DNA of 64,000 bases from Hyphomicrobium sp. CS1BSMeth3 (GCF_900117415.1 NZ_FPEI01000006.1:558001-622000); one strand, 5' to 3'. Counted from the first letter of the stretch, positions 9,483 through 18,664 are shown. The notes: generated by a model not told the origin, from the sequence alone. Translations and numbers: made by a program.

Positions 9483-9677
9483 GTAGGCGGGCCCCCCTGC
9501 CATCATTGATGCTCGCGTCCCGGCCGTACGGGAACGCACCCCATTGCTCTTGATTTTATTCGGCAACTGTAGCACCTCGCTCAAACCCGTGCCAAGCTGC
9601 AGAGCCAAGATGCAGGATTGGCGGAACGCTCTTCTCGCATCTCTTGCGGCTTGCTCCAACGTCGGTTCGACATCCCC

Positions 9678-10664
9678 ATGCCCGCTCGCCCGCCGCTGAC
9701 CATTCTGCTCGCCGCCCCGCGCGGTTTTTGTGCCGGCGTGGACCGAGCCATCCAAATCGTGGAGCTAGCGCTCGCTCGATTCGGCGCCCCGGTCTACGTG
9801 CGCCACGAGATCGTTCACAACCAATTCGTGGTCGAGAACCTCCGTCGGAAAGGCGCCATATTTGTGGAGGAGCTCGACGAAATTCCAGATACGGACGCGC
9901 CTGTGATATTTTCGGCGCATGGCGTACCGAAGGCCGTCCCTGCGGCCGCCCGCCAGCGTAAACTCTTTTACCTTGATGCGACCTGCCCGCTCGTTTCGAA
10001 GGTCCATGTCGAGGCAGAGCGCCACCATGCCGCAGGCAACGAGATCCTCCTGATCGGCCATGCCGGCCACCCCGAGGTGATCGGCACCATGGGGCAGCTC
10101 CCCGAGGGGGCCGTCCGCCTTATCGAAACCTCCGATGATGCGCGCACGGTGCTTCCCGGCAATCCCGAGCGCCTCGCCTTCATTACGCAGACGACCCTCT
10201 CGGTCGACGACACCGCCGAGATCGTCGCCATCCTCAAGGAGCGCTTTCCGGCGATCGTCGGTCCGCACAAGGAGGACATCTGCTACGCGACGACGAACCG
10301 GCAGGCGGCGGTCAAAAGCATCGCACCGCGCTCGGACCGCGTGATCGTTGTCGGCGCGCCCAACAGCTCGAACTCGCTGCGCCTCGTCGAGGTGGCCGAG
10401 CGGGCGGGCTGCCCCAAGGCGCTCCTCATCCAGCGCGCGCACGAGATCAACTGGGCGGATTTCGAAGGAATCACCACACTCGGCGTGACGGCGGGGGCTT
10501 CGGCGCCGCAGGTGCTCGTCGACGAGATCATCGATGCCTTCCGCGCGCGCTACGACGTGACCGTCGAAAGCGTCGTCACGGCGAACGAGAATATTGCCTT
10601 CAATGTACCGCGTGAGCTGAGAGACGACGCGCAGCCGCGCGCGAGCCGCCGCGTGCAGGGGTAA
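9678..10664 (+). CDS. ispH: 4-hydroxy-3-methylbut-2-enyl diphosphate reductase
   Basis: A 328-residue iron-sulfur enzyme, the last step of the non-mevalonate (MEP) isoprenoid pathway, making IPP and DMAPP. The three cluster cysteines are visible: Cys18 in [10 protein letters not shown], Cys103 in [11 protein letters not shown] and Cys202 in [10 protein letters not shown]. The histidines of the substrate pocket (VHNQ, SAHGVP) and the NSSNS motif are also present. I chose the ATG at 9678, which gives the normal short N-terminus; an upstream in-frame TTG at 9618 would add 20 atypical residues. It begins a rightward three-gene run with thrB and rnhA, with a 6-bp gap to thrB. Confidence 0.96.
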   Translation: MPARPPLTILLAAPRGFCAGVDRAIQIVELALARFGAPVYVRHEIVHNQFVVENLRRKGAIFVEELDEIPDTDAPVIFSAHGVPKAVPAAARQRKLFYLDATCPLVSKVHVEAERHHAAGNEILLIGHAGHPEVIGTMGQLPEGAVRLIETSDDARTVLPGNPERLAFITQTTLSVDDTAEIVAILKERFPAIVGPHKEDICYATTNRQAAVKSIAPRSDRVIVVGAPNSSNSLRLVEVAERAGCPKALLIQRAHEINWADFEGITTLGVTAGASAPQVLVDEIIDAFRARYDVTVESVVTANENIAFNVPRELRDDAQPRASRRVQG

Positions 10665-10670
10665 GGCACT

Positions 10671-11639
10671 ATGGCCGTCTACACGGAAGTTTCCGACGAC
10701 GACCTCGTGCGCTTTCTCGAAAGCTATCCGCTCGGGACGCTACTGTCGTGCAAGGGCATTGCCGAGGGCGTCGAGAATACGAACTATCTCGTGCGCACGG
10801 AGCAGGGGCCGTTCATCCTGACGCTCTACGAGAAGCGCGTGCACCGCGAGGATCTGCCCTTCTTCCTGGGGCTCATGGAGCATCTGGCGCAGAACGGATT
10901 GAGCTGCCCGACGCCGGTGCGCGATCGCCATGGCGTCATGCTGCAGGAGCTGGCCGGGCGGCCGGCGGCGCTCGTGACATTCCTCGATGGCGTGTGGATC
11001 AGGCGGCCGAGGGTCGACCACTGCGCAGCCGTCGGCAAGGCGCTCGCCGAGCTGCATCTTGCCGGACGCGGCTTTGAGATTCGCCGGGAGAATGCGCTGG
11101 GTCTCGCCGGCTGGCGCCCGCTCTATGAGCGTTTCCGCGCGCGGGCGGATGAGATCTTCGCCGGCCTCGGCGCGCTCATCGAGGGCGAGCTCGCGCATCT
11201 CGAAGCGAGCTGGCCACGCGACGTCCCACAAGGCGTGATCCACGCCGATCTCTTCCCCGACAATGTCTTCTTCATCGGCGACCGCCTGTCGGGCCTGATC
11301 GACTTCTACTTCGCCTGCAATGACGCGCTCGCCTATGACTTGGCCGTCTGCCTCAATGCCTGGTGCTTCGAGGCCGACAACTCGTTCAACCTGACGAAGG
11401 GCATGGCGATGCTGCGCGCCTATGATGCGGTACGGCCGCTCGAGCCGGCCGAGCGCGCATCCCTGCCGCTGCTCGCGCGCGGCTCGGCGCTGCGCTTCCT
11501 GCTGACGCGCGCCTATGACTGGATCAACACGCCGGAAGGTGCGCTGGTCAAGCGCAAGGACCCGCTCGAATACGTGCGGCGCCTGCGCTTCCACCAGTCG
11601 GTGGCCTCGGCCGGCGAGTACGGGCTCGAGAAGCGCTGA
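10671..11639 (+). CDS. thrB: Homoserine kinase, APH-fold type
   Basis: A 322-residue kinase of the ThrB2 type used by alphaproteobacteria, built on the aminoglycoside-phosphotransferase fold rather than the GHMP fold. The catalytic loop [11 protein letters not shown] and the DFYFACND metal-binding motif are intact. It phosphorylates homoserine for threonine synthesis. Its start [12 protein letters not shown] is family-typical. The stop codon shares one base with the rnhA start, so these two are probably translationally coupled. ispH-thrB-rnhA is a gene order I recall from other Hyphomicrobiales. Confidence 0.95.
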   Translation: MAVYTEVSDDDLVRFLESYPLGTLLSCKGIAEGVENTNYLVRTEQGPFILTLYEKRVHREDLPFFLGLMEHLAQNGLSCPTPVRDRHGVMLQELAGRPAALVTFLDGVWIRRPRVDHCAAVGKALAELHLAGRGFEIRRENALGLAGWRPLYERFRARADEIFAGLGALIEGELAHLEASWPRDVPQGVIHADLFPDNVFFIGDRLSGLIDFYFACNDALAYDLAVCLNAWCFEADNSFNLTKGMAMLRAYDAVRPLEPAERASLPLLARGSALRFLLTRAYDWINTPEGALVKRKDPLEYVRRLRFHQSVASAGEYGLEKR

Positions 11640-12106
11640 TGGCAGGCAGGGCGAAGCCGCATGTGATCATCCATACGGATGGCGCCTGCTCGGGCAATCC
11701 GGGGCCGGGCGGTTGGGGTGCGATCCTCGAGTCCGGGGAGCATCGCAAGGAGCTTTCCGGCAGTGAGGCGCAGTCGACCAACAACCGCATGGAGCTGATG
11801 GCCGCGATCGCAGCGCTGGAGGCACTGAAGGGCTCCTCGCGCGTCGATCTGTGGACCGACTCCAACTATCTCCGCGACGGCATCACGAAGTGGATCCACG
11901 GTTGGCGCCGCAATGGTTGGAAGACGGCCGACAAGAAGCCGGTGAAGAACGTCGAGCTGTGGCAGCGCCTCGAAGAAGCCGTGAAGCGCCATACCATCGA
12001 GTGGCACTGGCTCAAGGGCCACGCCGGCCATCCCGAAAACGAACGCGCCGATGAGCTTGCCCGAGAGGCCATCAAGGCGCTGAGGGAGAGTGGGGGTGGT
12101 GCTTAG
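11639..12106 (+). CDS. rnhA: Ribonuclease HI
   Basis: A 155-residue RNase H1. The four acidic catalytic residues are at Asp14 ([11 protein letters not shown]), Glu52 (NRMELMA), Asp74 (WTDSNY) and Asp138 (ENERADELA). It removes RNA from RNA-DNA hybrids during replication. The start overlaps the thrB stop by one base. Its last four bases overlap the end of the convergent gene at 12103-12579. Confidence 0.96.
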   Translation: MAGRAKPHVIIHTDGACSGNPGPGGWGAILESGEHRKELSGSEAQSTNNRMELMAAIAALEALKGSSRVDLWTDSNYLRDGITKWIHGWRRNGWKTADKKPVKNVELWQRLEEAVKRHTIEWHWLKGHAGHPENERADELAREAIKALRESGGGA

Positions 12107-12579
12107 TCGCGCAGTAGCTCACGCTGTTCGTCTTGCGTGAGCATCGCAAACTGCGCCAGCAAGCGCTGTCCTTTGGCATGGGCTATCGCAGCCATGATGC
12201 TGCGCACAGCGACGTCGTCCTCGGCAGATGCGAGATCGCGCAATGCCGGTGTGAGAATTGTCTTCCAAGCGGCCCGATATGGCCCAATCCACGAGAGCGG
12301 CAAAGGCGGGTTTTGGGTGGATAGGCGTGCCTCTTCGATCGAGGCGACTAGCGCATAGGCATTCCAGTCGGCTGTCGGTGCATTCTCAACTATTTGGATA
12401 AGCTCAGGAACCGCTGCGTAGGCCGCTGTGTCGACGTTTCCTTGATGAAGAAGCCTCTCCCAAAGCTCTTTTGATGCTGTCACGCCTCCGCCACGCCTCC
12501 ACGCGTCGAGTGCGGGGCGCGGATCAAACGGTTGGCGATCCCCTCCCAGCAGGCTCGACCAGTCAATTTGATCCTGCAC
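12103..12579 (-). CDS. Hypothetical helical protein
   Basis: A 158-residue protein without signal or membrane segments, predicted mainly helical, starting [20 protein letters not shown]. It includes two or three repeat-like helical pairs ([40 protein letters not shown]) that resemble HEAT/Armadillo-type scaffolds. I do not recognise a family. It converges on rnhA, overlapping its end by 4 bp. The coding region is somewhat less GC-rich than its neighbours. Its frame is open over its full length and no better reading exists on the other strand. Confidence 0.6.
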   Translation of the reverse strand: MQDQIDWSSLLGGDRQPFDPRPALDAWRRGGGVTASKELWERLLHQGNVDTAAYAAVPELIQIVENAPTADWNAYALVASIEEARLSTQNPPLPLSWIGPYRAAWKTILTPALRDLASAEDDVAVRSIMAAIAHAKGQRLLAQFAMLTQDEQRELLRD

Positions 12580-12609
12580 CAGGCAATCTCCTCGGTCGGG
12601 TTGGCAGGA

Positions 12610-12957
12610 CTAGGTAGAATGCACCGCCCGGCTGTCTGCCGGTGCCTCCTCGCGCTCGTTCATGCCGTAGTCGCGGATGACGATCGCAATGCGCAGGCGG
12701 TAGTCGGCGAAGATGCCGGCGCGCCCTTTCGCCTGCGCGCCCCGGTGCGCCATGGTGTTGCGCCACTGGCGCACGGCCTCCTCGTCGCGGAAGAAGGAGA
12801 GCGAGAGAACTTTTTTCGGGTCCGTGAGGCTCTGGAAGCGCTCCACGGAAATGAAGCCGTCGATCTTTTCGAGAACGGGTCTGAGGCTCGCGGCGATGTC
12901 GAGATACTCTTCCTTGCGCCCTTCGGCGGGGGTGACTTCGAAGATGACCGCGATCAT
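12610..12957 (-). CDS. Antibiotic biosynthesis monooxygenase (ABM) domain protein
   Basis: A 115-residue single-domain protein beginning MIAVIFEVTPAEGRKEEYL, with FISVERFQSLTDPKKVLSLSFF and QWRNTMAHRGAQAKGR. These are the conserved strands and helix of the ABM dimeric alpha+beta barrel family, often small stress or heme/quinone-associated monooxygenases. The start overlaps the end of the upstream NIPSNAP gene by 4 bp (ATGA), so the two are translationally coupled. Substrate unknown. Confidence 0.8.
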   Translation of the reverse strand: MIAVIFEVTPAEGRKEEYLDIAASLRPVLEKIDGFISVERFQSLTDPKKVLSLSFFRDEEAVRQWRNTMAHRGAQAKGRAGIFADYRLRIAIVIRDYGMNEREEAPADSRAVHST

Positions 12958-13277
12958 GTCTTCTCTCCGTGGGGCATGGATACGCACTTCAGGAATGTCC
13001 GGTCCTCGCGCAGCAGGAATTTCTCCCGCTGGGCGAACAGGTAATTCTCGCGTCCGAGCGGATCGGCCGCAAGCCGGGCACGATAGGCCTCATAGGCGGC
13101 GAGGCTCGGGATATTATAGATGCCATAGGCGAGCGTGCTCGAGCCCTCATGGGGAGCATAGTAGCCGATCAGGTCGGCGCCGCAGCGGGGGATGGCCTGG
13201 CCCCAATTGCGCGCATAAGTGGCGAACTCGTCCTTTTTGGTCGGGTCGATATGATAGCGGATGATGCAGGTCAGCAT
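12954..13277 (-). CDS. NIPSNAP family protein
   Basis: A 107-residue protein starting MLTCIIRYHIDPTKKDEF and including the segment GSSTLAYGIYNIPSLAAYEAY typical of NIPSNAP proteins, which share the ferredoxin-like dimeric barrel fold of the adjacent ABM protein. It is the first of a two-gene leftward unit with that gene (4-bp overlap). The pairing of two proteins of the same fold suggests a shared substrate or a heteromer, but there is no direct sequence evidence for function. Confidence 0.8.
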   Translation of the reverse strand: MLTCIIRYHIDPTKKDEFATYARNWGQAIPRCGADLIGYYAPHEGSSTLAYGIYNIPSLAAYEAYRARLAADPLGRENYLFAQREKFLLREDRTFLKCVSMPHGEKT

Positions 13278-13424
13278 GGCGGGGCTCCTGTTCCGGGTGG
13301 TTTTCCCGGCAGGATGGCGCGGGGTGCGCGAGCGATGCTTCGGCGGCGATCGAACCGATCGAAAAAAGCCTGAAAGACGCCTACAGTCCCACGGCGAGTC
13401 GGGGGGCGTGAGGAGAATGGTCCG

Positions 13425-13892
13425 ATGACCGAGAGCGGGGCCAATCCAGCGGCGGACGACGAGATCGTCACCCGCGGCCACTGCCTGTGCAAGGCCGTGC
13501 GCTACGAGTTCAGCGGCAAGCCGCGCTGGGTCATGCATTGCCATTGCGCGAGCTGCAGGCGCGCGGTCGGCTCGGCGGTCGCGACCTATGTCGGCGTGAT
13601 TGCCGCGCGCACCCGCTACACGGGTGAGCAGCCGAGAAGCCACGAGAGCTCGCCGGGCGCCTTTCGCCATTTCTGCGGGACGTGTGGCACGCCCATCGCC
13701 TATACCGGGGCGCGCTGGCCGGACGAGATTCATTTCTATCACGGCACGCTGGAGAACCCGTCCGCATGGCCGCCGACGGGTCACGCTCATGTCGTCGAGC
13801 GGGTGGATTGGTTTGAGGTGCACGACGAGCTGCCGCGCTACGAGGCCCTCGCGGGCAAGGGCGCGAAACCTGTACGAATTGGGCCGCAATAG
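13425..13892 (+). CDS. GFA (glutathione-dependent formaldehyde-activating) family zinc protein
   Basis: A 155-residue CENP-V/GFA-fold protein. The zinc cysteines are visible as GHCLCKAVRY, HCHCASCRRAVG and HFCGTCGTPIAY. The original family member was proposed to speed glutathione-formaldehyde adduct formation; most homologues lack a tested function, so only the fold and zinc binding are firm. It is divergent from the NIPSNAP/ABM pair and followed 13 bp later by a secreted protein gene. Confidence 0.85.
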   Translation: MTESGANPAADDEIVTRGHCLCKAVRYEFSGKPRWVMHCHCASCRRAVGSAVATYVGVIAARTRYTGEQPRSHESSPGAFRHFCGTCGTPIAYTGARWPDEIHFYHGTLENPSAWPPTGHAHVVERVDWFEVHDELPRYEALAGKGAKPVRIGPQ

Positions 13893-13905
13893 GGGAGCGG
13901 ATGTC

Positions 13906-14625
13906 ATGTGGGGGAATGGGCGCGCCGTCCGTATCGTGACGGCAATCATGCTGGGTCTTGCCACACTCTTTTCAGCGCATTCAGGAGCCGAAGCCCGCAA
14001 TGTGACCGTCTCGGTCGGCGGGCAAGCCATCGTGCTCGTCATCGATCCCGACCAGTGCGAGCTCGATCGCGGTCATGCTTCCGACAGCCGCGTGTACGAT
14101 CTCGTCGAGCGCGGTCTTGCCGGACACAACGAGCTGCTGCTCGCCGCGGCCGATTGCACGCAGATCCCGCCATGGCGCAATGGCGAGCGGCCGACGCTCG
14201 ACGATTTCACGCAAGTGCAGGTGGGGCTGCAGTTCCGCACCCAGGATCTGAAGGGGCGGGAAATTCAAACCGCCAACGAGATCTGCACGGCATTGCGCCA
14301 GCAGGGCGACGCGCTCGTGAGCGGCCCCGTCGGCGCGGTGCGCGAGCGTTTCAACCAAGTCAGCGATGCGGTGAAGCTCAACGAGACCAAGTTCATCGGG
14401 GTCGTCCACGAGGATCCCGAGGCCTGCTACGCAAGTCTCGTGCAGCGCATCCGTACCGAGCAGGGCGCCGACAAGCTGATCCTCTGCGTCTACGGCCACG
14501 TGGTCGTGCGCGGGCGCCTTCTCTACATCTACCGCTTCACGGAGGGCGAAAGCTTTGCCTCGCTCTTGCGCTTGACCGAGCTCCTGCGGAAGTCCGTGCA
14601 GGCTCACCTCGACGCGAACCGGTGA
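13906..14625 (+). CDS. Secreted protein of unknown function
   Basis: A 239-residue protein with a signal peptide: MWGNGRAVR, a hydrophobic core (IVTAIMLGLATLFSA) and a cleavage site near SGAEA. The mature part has four or more cysteines (DQCELDRG, ADCTQIPP, ANEICTALRQ, PEACYAS, LILCVYG), suggesting periplasmic disulfides. I do not recognise the family. The ATG at 13906 follows AGGGGAG at a good distance. It lies between the GFA gene and kdsA in the same direction. Confidence 0.7.
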   Translation: MWGNGRAVRIVTAIMLGLATLFSAHSGAEARNVTVSVGGQAIVLVIDPDQCELDRGHASDSRVYDLVERGLAGHNELLLAAADCTQIPPWRNGERPTLDDFTQVQVGLQFRTQDLKGREIQTANEICTALRQQGDALVSGPVGAVRERFNQVSDAVKLNETKFIGVVHEDPEACYASLVQRIRTEQGADKLILCVYGHVVVRGRLLYIYRFTEGESFASLLRLTELLRKSVQAHLDANR

Positions 14626-14681
14626 GGGGCTTGGGCGCCATTTGCCGTGCGCTCACGAGGCAAAGAGAATAAGGAGGGCAC

Positions 14682-15539
14682 ATGAGCAGCGATCAAACGC
14701 TTCGGCCCAATTCGGAGGTCCGTGTCGGCGATGTCACCTTCGGTGCGCGCCGTCCTGTCGCCGTCTTTGCCGGGCCTTGCCAGATGGAGAGCCGCGCCCA
14801 CGCCCTCGAGATGGCGAGCGCGCTGAAGGAGATTGCGGCGCGTCTCGGCTTGGGGCTCGTCTACAAGACGAGCTTCGACAAGGCGAACCGCACCTCGCTC
14901 TCGGGAAAGCGCGGCATGGGCCTTTCAGCCGCACTCGACGTGTTCGCCGAGATCCGCTCGAGCCTCGGGCTTCCCGTCGTGACGGATGTGCATGAGGCCG
15001 CGCAATGCGCGACGCTCGCCGAGGTCGTCGATGTCCTGCAGATCCCGGCCTTCATGTGCCGCCAGACCGACCTCCTCGTCGCAGCGGCAAAGACCGGCCG
15101 GGTGGTCAAGGTCAAGAAGGGCCAGTTCCTCGCGCCCTGGGACATGAAAAACGTCGTCGCGAAGATTACCGGCAGCGGCAACCCGAACGTGCTCGTCACC
15201 GAGCGGGGCGCCTCCTTCGGCTACAACACGCTCGTCGTCGACATGCGATCGCTGCCGATCATGGCTGAGACGGGGGCGCCCGTGATCTTCGATGCCACGC
15301 ATTCGGTCCAGCAGCCGGGCGGACAGGGCACCAGCTCAGGCGGCGACCGCCGGTACGTGCCGGTGCTCGCGCGGGCGGCCGTGGCCGTTGGCGTTGCGGG
15401 GCTTTTCATCGAGACGCACCAGGATCCCGACAATGCGCCGTCGGATGGTCCGAACATGGTGCCGCTCAAGGACTTCGAAGGCCTCATGCGCGAGCTGATG
15501 GCCATCGACGCGCTGGTCAAGGGGCGTGCGCCGGCCTGA
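14682..15539 (+). CDS. kdsA: 3-deoxy-8-phosphooctulonate (KDO-8-P) synthase
   Basis: A 285-residue TIM-barrel enzyme that condenses PEP with arabinose-5-phosphate to KDO-8-P for lipid A inner core. Motifs GPCQMESRAHALE, YKTSFDKANRTS, GQFLAPWDMKN and FDATHSVQQPGG are all present. AAGGAGG sits just before the ATG. The arabinose-5-phosphate isomerase KdsD that supplies its substrate is encoded about 8 kb away in this same window. It is followed by recJ, with a hairpin in between. Confidence 0.96.
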   Translation: MSSDQTLRPNSEVRVGDVTFGARRPVAVFAGPCQMESRAHALEMASALKEIAARLGLGLVYKTSFDKANRTSLSGKRGMGLSAALDVFAEIRSSLGLPVVTDVHEAAQCATLAEVVDVLQIPAFMCRQTDLLVAAAKTGRVVKVKKGQFLAPWDMKNVVAKITGSGNPNVLVTERGASFGYNTLVVDMRSLPIMAETGAPVIFDATHSVQQPGGQGTSSGGDRRYVPVLARAAVAVGVAGLFIETHQDPDNAPSDGPNMVPLKDFEGLMRELMAIDALVKGRAPA

Positions 15540-15578
15540 TTTTTCCACGCGATTCTGCCGCGGTGGGAACGCTTCGCG

Positions 15579-15615
15579 ACTCACTCTACAACTCGACAGG
15601 TCGTTGTAGAGGGAG
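15579..15615 (+). promoter_or_regulatory. Inverted repeat covering the recJ ribosome-binding site
   Basis: CTCTACAAC pairs with GTTGTAGAG (9 bp), and after one mismatch ACTC pairs with GAGT, around a 10-nt loop. The right arm contains the purine-rich recJ ribosome-binding region (GAGGGAG), which ends a few bases before the ATG at 15622. It could hide the recJ start in mRNA or mark the end of kdsA transcripts. No T-run follows. Confidence 0.45.
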
Positions 15616-15621
15616 TGGGGC

Positions 15622-17460
15622 ATGGCGACGGGGGCAGCGCGGGTACGACCGCGCGAGAGGGGCAGTAGCGACGCGCAGGCCTATCTCGGCGTAACCGCCT
15701 CGGCGCGCGGCTACACATGGCGCGAGCGCCTGGCGCCAGGCGCCGCAAACACCGCGATCGCCATCAGCCAGCAGCATGGTTTGCCGGAGCTGCTCGGGCG
15801 CGTGCTCGCGGCGCGCGGTATCACGATCGAGGAGGTGCCGAACGTCCTCGAGCCAACCATCCGCGCGCTCATGCCGGACCCGAGCACGCTCAATGATATG
15901 GACAAGGCCGCCCGCCGCCTCGCTGACGCGATCGTCAAGCGCGAGCGCGTTGCCGTATTCGGCGACTACGACGTCGATGGCGCGTGCTCGTCGGCCCTGA
16001 TGCGGCGCTTCTTCAATGCGCATGGCCTCGATGCGACGATCTACATCCCGGATCGCATGTTCGAGGGCTATGGGCCGAACGTGCCGGCCATCCAGGGCCT
16101 CGTCGAGAAGGGCGCCCAGCTCATCGTGACCGTGGACTGCGGCACGACGAGCTTCGAGGCGCTGGCTCCGCAGCACCGCGGCAAGACGGACGTGCTCGTC
16201 ATCGACCATCACCAGGCCGACGAGCAGCTCCCGGAGGTCTCGGCCGTCGTCAATCCGAACCGGCAGGATGACCTCTCCGGGCTCGGGCATCTCTGTGCGG
16301 CGGGCGTCGTGTTCATGCTGCTCGTCGCGACGACGCGCGAGCTGCGCCAGCGCGGACACTACGACAAGAACGGCCGCCCGCCCGATCTTCTCGCCATGCT
16401 CGATCTCGTCGCGCTGGCGACCGTTTGCGACGTCGTGCCGTTGCAGACGCTCAATCGCGCCTATGTCACGCGCGGGCTCGAGGTCATGCGCCAGCGCCAG
16501 AATGTGGGCCTGCGCGCGCTCGTCGATGCGGCTGGCCTCAATCAGCCGCCGACGCCCTATCTGCTGGGCTTCGTGCTCGGTCCACGCATCAATGCGGGCG
16601 GGCGCATTGGCGATGCGGCGCTCGGTGCGCGCCTCCTTTCACTCGACGACGAGACCGAGGCCGCACGCATTGCCGTGCAGCTCGACAAGCTCAATCGCGA
16701 GCGGAAGGCCATCGAGACGGCGATGCTCGAAGAGGCCACGGCCGAAGCCGACCGGCTCATCGACGAGGTGCCGGATCTGCCCATGCTCGTCGTTGCCTCG
16801 GAGCGTTGGCACAAGGGTGTCGTCGGTCTCGTGGCAAGCCGGCTCGTGGAGCGTTTTGGCCGGCCGGCGTGCGTGATCGCCTGGGAGGAAGGTGGGCAAG
16901 GCACAGGCTCGCTGCGTTCCATCGCCGGCGTCGACATCGGCGCGGCTGTACGTGCTGCGACGGCCGACGGCCTGCTGCTCAAGGGCGGCGGTCACGCGAT
17001 GGCGGCGGGACTGACGGTTGTGCGCGAAAAATTCGAGGCGGCACGCACGTACCTCGCCGAGCAGGTGGCCTCGCCCGCCACGACCGCGCGAGTGGCGCGC
17101 GCGCTCGAAATCGATGGGGCTCTCACGCCCGCTGCCGCCAACGACACGCTCGTCGATCTGATCGAGCGCGCGGGGCCGTACGGTCAGGGCAATCCGCAGC
17201 CGCGCTTCGTCTTCCCGGCGCATCGCGTGCGCTTTGCCAAGGTCATGGGCGAGGCGCACCTGCGCGTGACGCTCGAAGCCGATGACGGCAGTCGCCTCGA
17301 AGGCGTCGCTTTCCGCGCCGTCGGCCAGCCGCTCGGCGAGATGCTGACGAATACGGGCGGGATGCCGATTCATGTGGCGGGCAACCTGCGCCGCGATACC
17401 TGGGGCGGCCGCCAGCGCATCGAGCTGCAAATCGAGGACGCGGCTGATCCGCGGAAGTAG
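15622..17460 (+). CDS. recJ: Single-stranded-DNA-specific exonuclease RecJ
   Basis: A 612-residue DHH-family 5'-3' exonuclease for recombination and mismatch repair. Motif I GDYDVDG is at 114-120, the DHH motif (VIDHHQAD) at 195-197, and the DHHA1-domain motif LKGGGHAMAAGL near residue 455. An OB-like C-terminal domain follows. Length is normal. The stop codon directly abuts a three-hairpin repeat element, which may serve to end transcription. Confidence 0.96.
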   Translation: MATGAARVRPRERGSSDAQAYLGVTASARGYTWRERLAPGAANTAIAISQQHGLPELLGRVLAARGITIEEVPNVLEPTIRALMPDPSTLNDMDKAARRLADAIVKRERVAVFGDYDVDGACSSALMRRFFNAHGLDATIYIPDRMFEGYGPNVPAIQGLVEKGAQLIVTVDCGTTSFEALAPQHRGKTDVLVIDHHQADEQLPEVSAVVNPNRQDDLSGLGHLCAAGVVFMLLVATTRELRQRGHYDKNGRPPDLLAMLDLVALATVCDVVPLQTLNRAYVTRGLEVMRQRQNVGLRALVDAAGLNQPPTPYLLGFVLGPRINAGGRIGDAALGARLLSLDDETEAARIAVQLDKLNRERKAIETAMLEEATAEADRLIDEVPDLPMLVVASERWHKGVVGLVASRLVERFGRPACVIAWEEGGQGTGSLRSIAGVDIGAAVRAATADGLLLKGGGHAMAAGLTVVREKFEAARTYLAEQVASPATTARVARALEIDGALTPAAANDTLVDLIERAGPYGQGNPQPRFVFPAHRVRFAKVMGEAHLRVTLEADDGSRLEGVAFRAVGQPLGEMLTNTGGMPIHVAGNLRRDTWGGRQRIELQIEDAADPRK

Positions 17461-17540
17461 TTCGCGCCTGCGGCGCGACGAGGGCTAGCCCTCGCGCTCC
17501 CACCGGGAGGGACACCCTCCCGGACCCGCCCGTCTTTATG
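17461..17540 (-). repeat. Three-hairpin intergenic element, copy A
   Basis: Read leftward it runs CATAAAGACGGG, then stem CCGGGAGGG/CCCTCCCGG, stem CGAGGGC/GCCCTCG, then TCGCGCC/GGCGCGA, ending next to the recJ stop. Copy B at 17708-17785 in opposite orientation has the same order and flank. Differences between them in the first two stems are compensated on both arms. It may end recJ transcription. Confidence 0.75.
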
Positions 17541-17569
17541 CGCTGATCGCTCGCCGCGGACGCACAGAT

Positions 17570-17600
17570 CCCTTCTCCCTGTCCGTCACGGGGAGAAGGG
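17570..17600. repeat. CCCTTCTCCC palindrome (variant of the CCCTCTCCCC family)
   Basis: An inverted repeat CCCTTCTCCC...GGGGAGAAGGG with a short loop. It is a diverged member of the palindrome family found at 17615-17677, 38635-38697 and 38706-38755. It lies within the 415-bp gene-free gap between recJ and the inositol monophosphatase gene. Confidence 0.6.
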
Positions 17601-17614
17601 TAGCGGCTTGCGCT

Positions 17615-17677
17615 GACGTTGGCGTTTGTCGCCGCCCCTCACCCTAACCCTCTCCCCGCAAGGGCGGGGAGAGGGGA
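17615..17677 (+). repeat. CTCACCCTAACCCTCTCCCC repeat, copy 1
   Basis: This copy starts GACGTT, contains CGCCGCCCCTCACCCTAACC and ends in a CCCTCTCCCCG/CGGGGAGAGGG hairpin. The same arrangement occurs in reverse orientation at 38635-38697, differing mainly in the loop and a few outer bases. Such palindromes are usual REP-like intergenic repeats. Confidence 0.75.
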
Positions 17678-17707
17678 TGATGGAGCGCTCGGGGCGTGCT
17701 CCGAGTC

Positions 17708-17785
17708 CATAAAAGACGGGGGTTCCGGGGGTGTCCCCCGGGTGGGTTACAGGGCGGCAGCCCTGTTCGCGCCGGAGGCGCGACC
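17708..17785 (+). repeat. Three-hairpin intergenic element, copy B
   Basis: It begins CATAAAAGACGGG, then stem CCGGGGG/CCCCCGG, stem CAGGGC/GCCCTG and stem TCGCGCC/GGCGCGA. It is the inverted counterpart of copy A at 17461-17540. The second stem differs from copy A on both arms so pairing is kept. It lies about 90 bp upstream of the inositol monophosphatase start. Confidence 0.75.
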
Positions 17786-17875
17786 GAGAGCGCGGCCTAC
17801 GGCCCCTTGTGTCTTGGGCCCCCAGGCGCTAGGGGTTCAGCCTTCCAGCAGCACAGGCAAAAAAACCGAGGCGCC

Positions 17876-18664
17876 ATGCCCGCATCCGCGCTTATGAACG
17901 TCATGATCGGGGCGGCCCGCAAGGCCGGGCGCAGCCTTGCGCGCGACTTCGGCGAGGTGTCGCAGCTCCAGGTCTCGGTCAAGGGCCCGGCGAATTTCGT
18001 CTCGGCGGCCGATCAGCGGGCTGAGGAAATCGTCTATCGCGAGCTCGCCAAGGCCCGCCAGGGCTATGGCTTCCTCATGGAGGAGGGCGGCGAGATCGAG
18101 GGGGACGACAAGACGCACCGCTGGATTGTCGATCCGCTCGACGGCACGACGAACTTCCTGCATTCGATCCCGCTCTTCTCCATCTCGATCGCGCTGGAGC
18201 GTGAGGGCGAGCTGGTTGCCGGCCTCATCTACAACCCGGTGAGCGATGAACTCTATACGGCGGAGAAGGGAAAAGGCGCCTTTCTCAATGACAAGCGCCT
18301 GCGTGTTGCGGCGCGCCGCTCGCTTCAGGACAGCGTCCTGACGACGGGCATCCCGTTCCGTGGGCGTGGGGGATATGAGCGCTTCGAGCGCGAAACGGCC
18401 CCGCTCATGCGCGAGGTTGCAGGTCTGAGGCGCACGGGCGCTGCGTCGATCGACCTCGCATGGACCGCCGCTGGGCGCTTTGACGGCTATTGGGAGCACG
18501 ATCTGCAACCCTGGGACATGGCGGCGGGCATCGTGCTTCTGAGAGAGGCGGGCGGCATCGCGACGGATGTGGCCGGCGGCGAGGAGATGCTGGACAAGGG
18601 CAGCATTGTCGCGGCCAACCCGACGATCCACAAGCTGCTGCTGGCATCCCTGCGGAAGGCGTGA
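17876..18664 (+). CDS. Inositol monophosphatase family protein
   Basis: A 262-residue Mg-dependent phosphatase of the FIG superfamily. The metal-binding motifs are MEEGGE (68-73), DPLDGTTNFLH (86-96) and WDMAAGIVLLREAGG near residue 217. Such SuhB-like proteins hydrolyse inositol-1-phosphate or related sugar phosphates and in some bacteria contribute to rRNA antitermination. The ATG at 17876 gives a family-typical N-terminus. It stands alone after the repeat-rich gap; the next gene begins 172 bp downstream. Confidence 0.9.
   Translation: MPASALMNVMIGAARKAGRSLARDFGEVSQLQVSVKGPANFVSAADQRAEEIVYRELAKARQGYGFLMEEGGEIEGDDKTHRWIVDPLDGTTNFLHSIPLFSISIALEREGELVAGLIYNPVSDELYTAEKGKGAFLNDKRLRVAARRSLQDSVLTTGIPFRGRGGYERFERETAPLMREVAGLRRTGAASIDLAWTAAGRFDGYWEHDLQPWDMAAGIVLLREAGGIATDVAGGEEMLDKGSIVAANPTIHKLLLASLRKA

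Noticed and set aside
17641-17676. CCCTAACC run as telomere-like sequence
   Set aside because: It is part of a hairpin-bearing intergenic repeat also found at 38.6 kb, not a tandem array.
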